A stretch of 5,320 nucleotides of DNA. Origin: Bryobacteraceae bacterium. Lineage in GTDB: Bacteria; Acidobacteriota; Terriglobia; Bryobacterales; Bryobacteraceae. The notes beneath the pieces are model-generated. The model made no database searches. It saw nothing but the letters and a program-made list of their open reading frames with translations, and was not told the origin of the DNA. Positions 1 through 5,320 of the stretch are shown piece by piece (position 1 is the first letter of the stretch; each line of letters starts with the position of its first letter). The stretch is taken from contig JANXXV010000053.1 in assembly GCA_025350445.1 (NCBI GenBank), positions 1-5,320 on the forward strand, given 5' to 3'. The translations under genes were made by a program, and so were the position numbers.

Positions 1-62
1 AACCACCCGAGGGTGGCGATGATCGCGACCACCAGGAGCGCAAATTTCGTATAGGTCTTCAT
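1..62 (-). CDS. N-terminal fragment of a membrane-anchored protein, possibly CcmE (runs off left edge)
   Basis: The reverse strand opens with ATG at 62 and reads 20 codons without a stop to the window edge: MKTYTKFALLVVAIIATLGW. This is a short basic N-terminus followed by a hydrophobic stretch (about residues 7-20), which fits an uncleaved signal anchor of a single-pass, periplasm-facing protein. An AGAGGG ribosome binding site lies 3 bases upstream of the start. The pattern resembles, from memory, the start of CcmE, the haem chaperone of cytochrome c maturation, in some non-proteobacterial groups. The diagnostic haem-binding histidine and OB-fold lie outside the window, so the name is a guess. 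It could be any small anchored protein. That a gene starts here is fairly secure; its identity is not. Confidence 0.6.
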   Translation of the reverse strand, partial: MKTYTKFALLVVAIIATLGW

Positions 63-65
63 ATG

Positions 66-71
66 CCCTCT
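66..71 (-). promoter_or_regulatory. Ribosome binding site of the leftward gene
   Basis: On the reverse strand AGAGGG precedes the ATG at 62 by three bases. It is a purine-rich match to the anti-Shine-Dalgarno sequence and supports this start codon over any other. Confidence 0.55.
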
Positions 72-80
72 ATAGCAATC

Positions 81-88
81 AGTATAAC
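81..88. promoter_or_regulatory. Candidate overlapping divergent -10 boxes
   Basis: The gap between the leftward gene (start 62) and the rightward gene (start 112 or later) contains AGTATAAC at 81-88. Read leftward it gives TATACT (86 to 81), a five-of-six match to the sigma-70 -10 box. This would start transcription near 74, just before the AGAGGG site. Read rightward it gives TATAAC (83-88), also five of six. No good -35 hexamer is visible at 16-18 bases in either direction, so this is a candidate only. Confidence 0.3.
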
Positions 89-111
89 GCCGATCGAAGC
101 GGCCGAATCGG

Positions 112-705
112 ATGCCTCCGGCTGCAACAATGGTAATCTATCACCTTCGGCCTGGAATGAGACGATCTGCCTATGCGCTTGTGGGGTTTTCCGTTTTCTT
201 TCTACTCAGCGGCGTATCGTCGATGATCTGGAATTATCGCGAATTGCAGCGCTGGAAGCCGGTGGTAGCCTCGGTGATTGCCATCGACGCTACAAAGTTT
301 ACGAAGAAGGGCGCAGACCGGTTTCGCGGGGAGATCACCGTCCGCTACACCGTCAACGATTCCTATCACCGCGTTCCGTATTCCCTTCCCGCGGTACATC
401 TGACGGAAGAAAGCGCACGCGCCGAATTGAGCCGGTTCCCGCCCGGAACACCGATTCGGGTTTTCTACAATCCTGCGAATCCAGACGATATGTTGCAAGA
501 CCTCAGCGGCAGTCGGCGTTTCTTTCTATATCCCGGAATTCTCACGGCTGTGGGTTTACTGCTGGGCGGGTATTCGCTGTGGTCGATAAGGAAACTGCGG
601 ACATGCCTGTGCCCGGGCTGCGCGGCCAGCGTGGAGCTGTGGGACAAATTCTGCTTTGCCTGCGACTACAAGCTTCCCCGGCGGAAGAAGTTGGTGCGGC
701 TGTGA
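112..705 (+). CDS. DUF3592-like membrane protein with C-terminal zinc ribbon (first of tandem pair)
   Basis: Up to 197 residues. Visible layout: membrane helix at about 20-39; a soluble core at about 47-125 starting RWKPV and ending in PIRVFYNPANP; a second helix at about 138-157; then a basic stretch and a zinc-ribbon-like tail with Cys167-x2-Cys170 and Cys181-x2-Cys184. The core and its two flanking helices match the general form of DUF3592 proteins, whose biochemical role is unknown. The Cys pairs probably bind one zinc on the cytoplasmic side (inference). The start is uncertain. ATGs at 112, 130 and 157 are in frame and none has a strong ribosome binding site; 157 gives MRRSAY directly before the helix and is a good alternative. 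The gene overlaps its downstream paralogue by four bases, so the two are probably translated together. Another open frame over this gene (from 63) has no family resemblance. Confidence 0.82.
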   Translation: MPPAATMVIYHLRPGMRRSAYALVGFSVFFLLSGVSSMIWNYRELQRWKPVVASVIAIDATKFTKKGADRFRGEITVRYTVNDSYHRVPYSLPAVHLTEESARAELSRFPPGTPIRVFYNPANPDDMLQDLSGSRRFFLYPGILTAVGLLLGGYSLWSIRKLRTCLCPGCAASVELWDKFCFACDYKLPRRKKLVRL

Positions 706-1244
706 CGAAGCGCCGATGGAGCTGGGGATTTATGCTGGCGGCGCTGTTGCTGACTGCCGCGGCGTTTAGGCAGTCCCGGCATCAGTGGATGGTGCTTGGG
801 CGGTGGAAACCTGCCATGGGGACGCTGCTGCGGCGGGAGGTTCCGCGCAATCACGACCCGGACGGATACCTCTTTTTCCAGATGAAGGGAACGTTCCGAT
901 ATCCGGTGGACGGGAAGGACCAGGAATCTTCCGCGTTTTCGTATTTTGGTTCCAACGATTTCGGCTGGATTGCCCCGCGAACGCTCGCCTACCATCAGGG
1001 AGCGCAGTATCCTATCCGCTACGATCCTGCCAGACCGGAGGTTTTCGAATTTGGGGCAGGATACAACATGCTCTACTTTGGGACGCCATTGCGATACTTG
1101 TCGGCCGCGGCGCTGTGTCTTCTGCTGAGCCTGCTGCTTCGGCGGTTCGGCCGGGCCTCGAAGCGGTGCGGCCAATGCAATCGAACGGTTCGCTCCTTCC
1201 ACCGCTACTGTCCGGAGTGCGGTGAATCGATTTCTCCGGCATAG
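702..1244 (+). CDS. DUF3592-like membrane protein with C-terminal zinc ribbon (second of tandem pair)
   Basis: 180 residues from a GTG start that overlaps the previous stop as GTGA (702-705). The same frame stays open upstream to 63 and would give 393 residues. That upstream part lies over the first gene and shows no family features, so the short form is chosen. Layout mirrors the neighbour: basic TKRR then helix 1 (about 7-22), a core beginning RWKPA (34-38) and containing PIRYDPARP (104-112), helix 2 (about 130-147), then Cys156-x2-Cys159 and Cys170-x2-Cys173 as a zinc ribbon. An ATG at 732 behind GGGGA is an alternative start, but it would remove the positive residues that normally orient helix 1. 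Function is unknown. The shared architecture indicates descent from a duplication, and the two products may form a heteromer (inference). Confidence 0.8.
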   Translation: MTKRRWSWGFMLAALLLTAAAFRQSRHQWMVLGRWKPAMGTLLRREVPRNHDPDGYLFFQMKGTFRYPVDGKDQESSAFSYFGSNDFGWIAPRTLAYHQGAQYPIRYDPARPEVFEFGAGYNMLYFGTPLRYLSAAALCLLLSLLLRRFGRASKRCGQCNRTVRSFHRYCPECGESISPA

Positions 1245-1258
1245 CATCCAAATGTGAC

Positions 1259-2170
1259 ATGGAAGCGAAAATCCTGGGAATTCATCATGTGACGGCGATT
1301 GCGGCCGCGCCGCAGCCGAACGTCAATTTCTATACGGGCTTCCTGGGGATGCGGCTGGTAAAGAAGACCGTGAATTTCGACGACCCCGGCACCTATCATT
1401 TTTATTACGGAGACCGGACGGGTTCGCCCGGATCGATTCTGACCTTCTTCCCATGGCCCGGGGCGCGCCGCGGCTATCACGGCAGCGGGCAGGTTACGGT
1501 TACCTCGTTTGCGGTTCCGAAAGGCTCGCTTGGACGGTGGGAGGAACATGCCCGCAAGCATGGCGTTTCGACGGATGCCATCGCGACGCGGTTCGACGAA
1601 GAGGTGCTGAGCCTGCGCGATCCCGACGGCCTGCAACTGGAATTGATCGGATCGCTCGAGGCCAGCGACGGCGTCGCAATCGGCAAGATACACAGCGCGA
1701 CAATTTCCGAGGAAGGCTACGAGCGAACCGCGAAGCTGCTGACGGATACCTTGGGATTCCGGTTGACGGGCGAGCACGGCAATCGTTTCCGCTACCAGGT
1801 GGCTGAAGGGGGACCCGGCGCAACGGTGGACGTATTGTGTGTTCCCGACGGCAGGCGCGGCAGCGGCGGCGCAGGGACGGTGCACCACATTGCCTGGCGT
1901 ACTCCGGACGATCAGCAGCAGGTCGCCTGGCACCAGCAATTGATCGAGCTGCAGTACAACGTTTCCCCGGTGATGGACCGGCAATACTTCCATTCGATTT
2001 ACTTCCGCGAACCCGGCGGGGTGCTGTTCGAAATCGCTACCGATCCACCTGGATTTACCGTGGACGAACCGCTGGAGAGCCTGGGAACCGGACTGATGCT
2101 GCCGCCTGCGTATGAGAAATTGCGGAAGCAGATTGAATTGAAGCTGCCGGAGATCAGTGCGCCCGGGTGA
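1259..2170 (+). CDS. VOC-family ring-cleaving dioxygenase (MhqA/MhqO-like)
   Basis: 303 residues, close to the usual ~310 for this family. It has two vicinal-oxygen-chelate modules, at about 6-132 and 143-262. Module 1 begins GIHHVTA (His9/His10) and ends LQLELIG (Glu128). Module 2 has KIHSAT (His145), VHHIAW (His209/His210) and LFEIATD (Glu258). The YFHSIYFREPGG segment and the C-terminal LMLPPAYEKLRKQIE tail are typical of hydroquinone-type dioxygenases such as Bacillus subtilis MhqA, MhqE and MhqO. These cytoplasmic metal enzymes open aromatic rings of quinone/hydroquinone type. The true substrate cannot be read from sequence, and no other aromatic-degradation gene or MhqR-like regulator is in view, so detoxification is as likely as catabolism. 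The ATG lies 14 bases after the previous stop with no clear ribosome binding site, suggesting coupling to the upstream pair. Confidence 0.9.
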   Translation: MEAKILGIHHVTAIAAAPQPNVNFYTGFLGMRLVKKTVNFDDPGTYHFYYGDRTGSPGSILTFFPWPGARRGYHGSGQVTVTSFAVPKGSLGRWEEHARKHGVSTDAIATRFDEEVLSLRDPDGLQLELIGSLEASDGVAIGKIHSATISEEGYERTAKLLTDTLGFRLTGEHGNRFRYQVAEGGPGATVDVLCVPDGRRGSGGAGTVHHIAWRTPDDQQQVAWHQQLIELQYNVSPVMDRQYFHSIYFREPGGVLFEIATDPPGFTVDEPLESLGTGLMLPPAYEKLRKQIELKLPEISAPG

Positions 2171-2195
2171 GCTTGCAAAGTGAGCGGTGGCTGAG

Positions 2196-2208
2196 ATGCA
2201 ACGTGCAT
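2196..2208. repeat. Small inverted repeat across the antitoxin start
   Basis: ATGCA-ACG-TGCAT has perfect five-base arms around three bases, and its right arm runs into the ATG at 2207. Antitoxins of this class often repress their own operon, so it could be an operator half. Arms this short can arise by chance, and no second copy is visible nearby. Confidence 0.25.
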
Positions 2209-2614
2209 GGCCAATTGCTCGTATATTGAAATCGTGGCGAAAGTGAAAACACCCCAACAAAAGCCGCTGGCAGCCAGCACAGGCGAATGGCCGCCCGTTG
2301 AGTTTCCGCATTCCGCGAGTATAGTCCGGGGGCGGAAACTGAGCAGAGCTTCGTTGGAACATTTGGAAGACAAAAGTGATCCCGCGGCACTGATAAACAC
2401 GTGGATCGCCAGCCACCTTCCAGTGGAGCAGATTCAAGCAGCCATCCAGTTGGCGGATTTGGTTTTTGGTGACCATTCTGTGGCTACATCCTGGCTCCGG
2501 GAACCCAATTTGGCGACCGATAATCAATCGCCAATCTCACTCCTCGGTACACCTAACGGTTTTGAACGGGTCAGAAATCTCCTTTTTCGGATTGAGTATG
2601 GAGTGCTTGCTTGA
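2207..2614 (+). CDS. Xre/MbcA/ParS-type antitoxin (DUF2384 toxin-binding domain)
   Basis: 135 residues. The C-terminal ~55 residues are diagnostic for the toxin-binding domain: VFGDHSVATSWLREPN (87-101), then SPISLLGTPNGFERV and the terminal LLFRIEYGVLA. In this family the C-terminal domain caps the active site of a RES toxin, while an N-terminal Xre-like helix-turn-helix binds the operon promoter. Here the N-terminal half (about 1-45) is polar and low in recognisable motifs, and only about 46-85 looks helical, so the DNA-binding part may be reduced or divergent. ATG 2207 is the first possible start, because an in-frame TGA lies at 2192-2194. GTGs at 2234 and 2243 are alternatives, and no start has a good ribosome binding site. 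It precedes and overlaps the toxin gene by TTGA, the standard antitoxin-first order. GC content is below that of the flanking genes. Confidence 0.9.
   Translation: MANCSYIEIVAKVKTPQQKPLAASTGEWPPVEFPHSASIVRGRKLSRASLEHLEDKSDPAALINTWIASHLPVEQIQAAIQLADLVFGDHSVATSWLREPNLATDNQSPISLLGTPNGFERVRNLLFRIEYGVLA
2600..2603 (+). promoter_or_regulatory. Ribosome binding site deciding the toxin's TTG start
   Basis: GGAG ends seven bases before TTG 2611, inside the end of the antitoxin gene. This favours the TTG, which overlaps the antitoxin stop, over the in-frame GTG at 2617. Confidence 0.5.
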
Positions 2615-3084
2615 AAGTGGTTCGGCTTTGCAAGCGTGATTACGACACTCTGGATGGTATCGGGGCTTCGAAGACAGGTGGCCGTTGGACTTCGCCAGGC
2701 CTATTCGTCACCTACACTGCTTCGTGCGGCACCCTTGCGATCCTTGAGTATACGGCGCACCTTTCGAAGCTTCCATCGAACATGACTTTGCTGTCTATTG
2801 ATATTCCAGCCACACTACAGATAGAAATCGGAAGGCAGATAGAAATCGGAAGCTGGACGCCGGGAGATCCTCTCGCATCTCGTCAGATAGGGGACAAATG
2901 GATCGAGAGCGCTTCAACTGTCGTGCTGCAAGTACCATCGGTTCTCGCTCCAGGCCAAAAGAACTATCTGATCAATGCCAAGCATCGGCTATTCGGTGCG
3001 GTCAAGATCGTGAGCAAAACCCCATTCGCTTTCGACAGCAGGCTGCTTTCGTCAATACCGCCGCCCGTTAGATCGGCGCGCTGA
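2611..3084 (+). CDS. RES-domain toxin (NAD+-depleting)
   Basis: 157 residues from a TTG start, a typical length for the family. Signature motifs in order: VVRLCKRDY (3-11); GASKTGGRWTSPG (18-30) with Arg25; Tyr35 in VTYTA; Glu46 in LAILEYTAHL; GDKW (94-97); VPSVL with Ser110; and NYLINAKH (118-125), where most relatives have NP in place of NA. Arg, Glu and Ser give the family its name and line the NAD-binding pocket. Characterised members (MbcT of Mycobacterium tuberculosis, Res of Pseudomonas putida) destroy NAD+ by phosphorolysis or hydrolysis and stop growth unless bound by the cognate antitoxin. All three key residues are present, so the toxin looks active. Residues 70-81 read QIEIGRQIEIGS, from an in-frame DNA duplication. 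The rare TTG start and the TTGA overlap would keep toxin synthesis below and dependent on antitoxin translation (inference). Confidence 0.92.
   Translation: MKVVRLCKRDYDTLDGIGASKTGGRWTSPGLFVTYTASCGTLAILEYTAHLSKLPSNMTLLSIDIPATLQIEIGRQIEIGSWTPGDPLASRQIGDKWIESASTVVLQVPSVLAPGQKNYLINAKHRLFGAVKIVSKTPFAFDSRLLSSIPPPVRSAR
2818..2852 (+). repeat. 18-base-period tandem duplication inside the toxin gene
   Basis: The 17-base unit cagatagaaatcggaag occurs at 2818-2834 and again, perfectly, at 2836-2852, one base apart. Because the period is 18, the reading frame is kept and six codons are doubled (QIEIGR/QIEIGS). Identity at DNA level suggests a recent slippage or duplication event. Confidence 0.9.
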
Positions 3085-3121
3085 CCAGGCTTAGTGCCAG
3101 ATCCGCCCTACAAGGTACACT

Positions 3122-3126
3122 GAGGA
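3122..3126 (+). promoter_or_regulatory. Ribosome binding site of the M20 peptidase
   Basis: GAGGA lies five bases before ATG 3132, the clearest Shine-Dalgarno match in the window. It selects this ATG over the later in-frame ATGs at 3171 and 3183. Confidence 0.65.
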
Positions 3127-3131
3127 TTCCC

Positions 3132-4349
3132 ATGGGCATCACGCTCAAAGCGACGAATCCCCCCTTCCCGATGGCTGGCGGCATGCACGAATGCCTCCAG
3201 TGGTTCAGCCGGGAGCGGCAGTGGATCAATGAACAGCATCTCGCGCTAGCCGGCATTGCCGCGCCCACCTTCCTGGAACAGAAGCGCGCCGAATGGATGG
3301 TTGCACAGTTCCGCGCGCTGGGCTGCGAAGCGCGAATCGACCGCGGCGGCAACGTCATCGCCCAGTTGCAGCCCGATCCAAAGGGTCCCTACGTCGCCCT
3401 CACCGCACACCTCGATACCGTGCTGGCGCCGCGCAATCCCGAAGACATCAGCCTTGACGCGGGCGGTACTCTCCACGGTCCCGGCGTCTCCGACAACGGC
3501 GCGGGGCTGACGGCGCTGCTGGCAATCGCCCGCGCTATGAAGTCGTGCCCGATCGAGACGGCCGGCGCTTCCCTGCTGTTCGTCGCGAACGTGGGCGAAG
3601 AAGGCGAGGGCAATCTCAGCGGCATGCGATTCCTGTGCGGCAAATCGACCCTGGCCGGAAAGATCAGATCGTTTCTTGTTCTGGACGGGCCCACCACAGA
3701 TCACATCACCTGCCAGGCATTGGCCAGCCGCCGCTTCGAGGTCGCTTTCTCCGGACCGGGGGGCCATAGCTGGAGCGATTTCGGCACCGGAAATCCGGTA
3801 CATGCCATCAGCCGTGCCATCACCAACTTCGTGTGCGGTTGCCAGGGCGTGGGCCCGGCGTCATCCCCGCGGACGTCCTTTAATTTCGGCATGATTGACG
3901 GAGGGTCCAGCATCAACGCCATCCCGAATATGGCCCGTACGAAGGTGGACATCCGGTCAGAGAGCAGCGCCAAGATCGATGAACTCGCGGACCTGCTGAA
4001 AGCTTCTGTCGATAAAGCCCTGCAAGCGGAGAACGATCAGGCGGTCAGCGGCAGGGTGACCGCGAAGATCCGGGAAATTGGATCGCGGCCGGGCGGCAGC
4101 TTGCCTGATGGCGCCTCTATCCTTGGCATCGTGCGCGCCGTGGATGCGCAACTCGGCATCCGTTCGCACCTCGATTGCGCTTCCACCGACGCGAACATTC
4201 CGCTGTCAATGGGACTTCCGGCCGTTTCCATTGGCGCCGGCGGGCGCGGCGGCGGCGCCCACACCACCGCCGAATGGTTCCACCCCGACGGCCGGGAAAC
4301 AGGCTTGAAGCGAATTCTGATGGCACTTTCGCTGTTACTCAATGAATAG
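3132..4349 (+). CDS. M20-family zinc metallopeptidase (M20/M25/M40 type)
   Basis: 405 residues, normal for the family. The catalytic domain (about 18-200 and 315-405) carries the complete di-zinc set: His93 and Asp95 in AHLDTV; bridging Asp121 in GVSDNGAG; the general base Glu156 and ligand Glu157 in GEEGEG; Asp185 in VLDGP; and His377 in AHTTAEW. The inserted lid/dimerisation domain (about 200-312) begins with SGPGGHSW, whose His212 normally reaches into the partner's active site. STDANIP (351-357) is a further family block. Enzymes of this kind cleave small peptides or N-acyl/carbamoyl amino acids in the cytoplasm, and no signal peptide is visible. The closest named type is tripeptidase (PepT)-like, but substrate cannot be assigned. 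It lies 47 bases after the toxin gene with a strong ribosome binding site, and 9 bases before a transporter gene. The GC-rich composition matches the gene's right flank, not the toxin-antitoxin pair. Confidence 0.9.
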   Translation: MGITLKATNPPFPMAGGMHECLQWFSRERQWINEQHLALAGIAAPTFLEQKRAEWMVAQFRALGCEARIDRGGNVIAQLQPDPKGPYVALTAHLDTVLAPRNPEDISLDAGGTLHGPGVSDNGAGLTALLAIARAMKSCPIETAGASLLFVANVGEEGEGNLSGMRFLCGKSTLAGKIRSFLVLDGPTTDHITCQALASRRFEVAFSGPGGHSWSDFGTGNPVHAISRAITNFVCGCQGVGPASSPRTSFNFGMIDGGSSINAIPNMARTKVDIRSESSAKIDELADLLKASVDKALQAENDQAVSGRVTAKIREIGSRPGGSLPDGASILGIVRAVDAQLGIRSHLDCASTDANIPLSMGLPAVSIGAGGRGGGAHTTAEWFHPDGRETGLKRILMALSLLLNE

Positions 4350-4358
4350 CGTTGCGGA

Positions 4359-5255
4359 ATGAAGAACGAACGGACGCCTGCGCAATGGCGTGCCGATCTG
4401 GCGCTGGCCCTGGTGGCGATGGTTTGGGGCGGAACGTTCGTCCTTGTGAAGAGCGCGCTGGCGGACGTCTCGCCGGTATTGTTCATCGGGTTGCGCTTCA
4501 CGGCGGCCACCATCGCGCTGGGCGTTCTCTATGTCCTGAACCCTTCCGAGACCGGCCGGCGCGGAGGGTGGGCGGGAGGTGTTGTTACCGGGGCTCTACT
4601 GTACCTGGGCTACCTGCTACAGACACTGGGCCTCCGCTTGACGACGCCGGCGAAATCCGGATTCATCACCGGTCTGTACATTGTGTTGGTACCTTTGGCT
4701 GCATCCATCGTCTATCGAAAGGCGCCTCAGCTCTCTGAAGTTTTGGGGGTCGCGACCGCTACCGCCGGGCTCTGTTTGATGACACTGACCGGCCGGACCT
4801 TGGAGATTGGGCCGGGGGATCTGCTGACTGTCGGTTGTGCGGTGTTTTTCACGTTTCACATCATGGTGTTGGGCTACTATTCGCGGCGGATGGCGTTTGG
4901 ATGGCTGACTCTGTTGCAAATTGGAACATGCGCCGCCATCGCACTCGTTTCATTTTGGTGGGTGGAAACTCCAGTTCTTCATTGGAACCGTCGGGTGTTT
5001 ATCGCAATCGCGGTAACGTCTCTGCTGGCGACGGCGTTGGCGTTCACCGTGCAAACATGGGCACAGCGCTACACCACACCAACGCGGACGGCCTTGATAT
5101 TCGCACTTGAACCCGTTTTCGCCTGGGCTACGTCTTTTGTACTGACGAACGAAGTGCTTTCCCGGCGCGCCGCGATGGGAGCGTTATTAATATTGGCAGG
5201 CATCTTGCTAGTAGAATTGAAACCGATTGGGCGGCGGCCACATCAAAACGGGTAG
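4359..5255 (+). CDS. EamA/DMT-superfamily transporter
   Basis: 298 residues, very hydrophobic, with about ten predicted membrane helices in two EamA repeats (about 14-142 and 152-287). Repeat 1 shows the family's WGGTFVLVK (23-31) and GLRFTAA (44-50) blocks, then the TTPAKSGFITGLYIVLVPL segment (95-113). Repeat 2 shows TPTRTALIFALEPVFAW (240-256), the typical Thr/Ala...LEPVFA motif, and ends with GALLILAGILLVE. Such inner-membrane carriers mostly export amino acids or other small metabolites; the substrate here is unknown. The start is 9 bases after the peptidase stop, with GGA directly before the ATG, so its own ribosome binding is weak and coupling to the peptidase is likely. The short basic tail (GRRPHQNG) should be cytoplasmic. 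The pairing suggests, but does not prove, export of a peptidase product. Confidence 0.92.
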   Translation: MKNERTPAQWRADLALALVAMVWGGTFVLVKSALADVSPVLFIGLRFTAATIALGVLYVLNPSETGRRGGWAGGVVTGALLYLGYLLQTLGLRLTTPAKSGFITGLYIVLVPLAASIVYRKAPQLSEVLGVATATAGLCLMTLTGRTLEIGPGDLLTVGCAVFFTFHIMVLGYYSRRMAFGWLTLLQIGTCAAIALVSFWWVETPVLHWNRRVFIAIAVTSLLATALAFTVQTWAQRYTTPTRTALIFALEPVFAWATSFVLTNEVLSRRAAMGALLILAGILLVELKPIGRRPHQNG

Positions 5256-5280
5256 GCGAACCACTTTCGCTTCGATTCTC

Positions 5281-5286
5281 TATAAT
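5281..5286 (+). promoter_or_regulatory. Candidate sigma-70 -10 box of a new transcription unit
   Basis: A perfect TATAAT lies 25 bases after the transporter stop and about 20 bases before a start codon, in a locally AT-rich stretch. No good -35 hexamer is found 16-18 bases upstream (the 17-base position reads gaacca). Confidence 0.45.
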
Positions 5287-5305
5287 GGTAGACGATAAAA
5301 AGGCA

Positions 5306-5320
5306 ATGCGAACTATGTTC
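5306..5320 (+). CDS. First codons of a following gene (runs off right edge)
   Basis: ATG at 5306 reads MRTMF to the window edge, with a second in-frame ATG at 5315. AAAAAGG ends at 5303, two bases before the first ATG and eleven before the second, so it could serve either with imperfect spacing. The TATAAT at 5281 supports a new gene here. Nothing can be said of its product. Confidence 0.4.

Noticed and set aside
63..701. Upstream 213-residue part of a long + strand frame that would extend the second membrane protein to 393 residues
   Set aside because: It lies in another frame over the first DUF3592-like gene, has an Arg/Ser/Pro-rich shadow-like composition and no recognisable domain. Real homology-like structure starts only at the GTG at 702.
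1205..2527. 440-codon open frame on the - strand opposite the dioxygenase
   Set aside because: Composition is His/Arg/Gln-rich without motifs, and it covers the dioxygenase and the antitoxin, both of which have strong family signatures. Long antisense frames are expected in GC-rich coding DNA.
3116..3121. TACACT as a -10 box for the peptidase
   Set aside because: Only four of six bases match, there is no -35 box, and transcription would begin within the ribosome binding site region, leaving almost no leader.
3085..3131. Gap after the toxin gene searched for a terminator or an attachment-site repeat
   Set aside because: Only a three-base GGC/GCC stem is present, and no direct repeat matching the left border of the toxin-antitoxin module was found.
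3246..3803. 185-codon - strand frame opposite the M20 peptidase
   Set aside because: It runs against a gene with every catalytic ligand conserved. No motif, helix pattern or ribosome binding site supports it.
5256..5270. GCGAA-CCACT-TTCGC hairpin after the transporter as a terminator
   Set aside because: The arms are perfect but only five base pairs, and no T-run follows, so it does not qualify as an intrinsic terminator.

Overview
The window is a compact, GC-rich bacterial chromosomal stretch. Six complete genes lie on the + strand, one gene fragment runs off the left edge on the - strand, and a probable new + strand gene begins at the right edge. There are no RNA genes, CRISPR arrays or insertion sequences, and no gap between genes exceeds about 50 bases. 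Base composition outside the centre (one 60-base line counted at 68% GC), gene style and the mix of families would fit a soil-type Acidobacteriota or another GC-rich Gram-negative lineage. That placement is an inference from overall impression, not from a marker gene.

Left part (1-1244): a - strand gene starts at 62 and leaves the window after 20 codons. Its short signal-anchor N-terminus resembles the start of the cytochrome c maturation chaperone CcmE, but too little is visible to be sure. Across a ~50-base divergent region lie two + strand genes (112-705 and 702-1244). They share one architecture: membrane segment, DUF3592-like soluble core, second membrane segment, then a C-terminal four-cysteine zinc ribbon. 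They overlap by the four bases GTGA and look like a tandem duplication. A two-domain VOC ring-cleaving dioxygenase of the MhqA/MhqO hydroquinone type (1259-2170) follows 14 bases later.

Centre (2207-3084): an Xre/MbcA/ParS-type antitoxin and a RES-domain toxin, overlapping by TTGA. This is a classic type II toxin-antitoxin module in which the toxin depletes NAD+. Its GC content is clearly lower than its flanks (43-50% in the lines counted), suggesting later acquisition. The toxin carries an 18-base-period, in-frame tandem duplication.

Right part (3132-5255): an M20-family zinc metallopeptidase with every expected metal ligand, then 9 bases later a ten-helix EamA/DMT-family transporter, probably co-transcribed. 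After the transporter a perfect TATAAT -10 box and a start codon mark the next transcription unit.

I see no convincing evidence of a wholly new system. The most distinctive items are the tandem DUF3592/zinc-ribbon pair and the xre-res module with its internal duplication.
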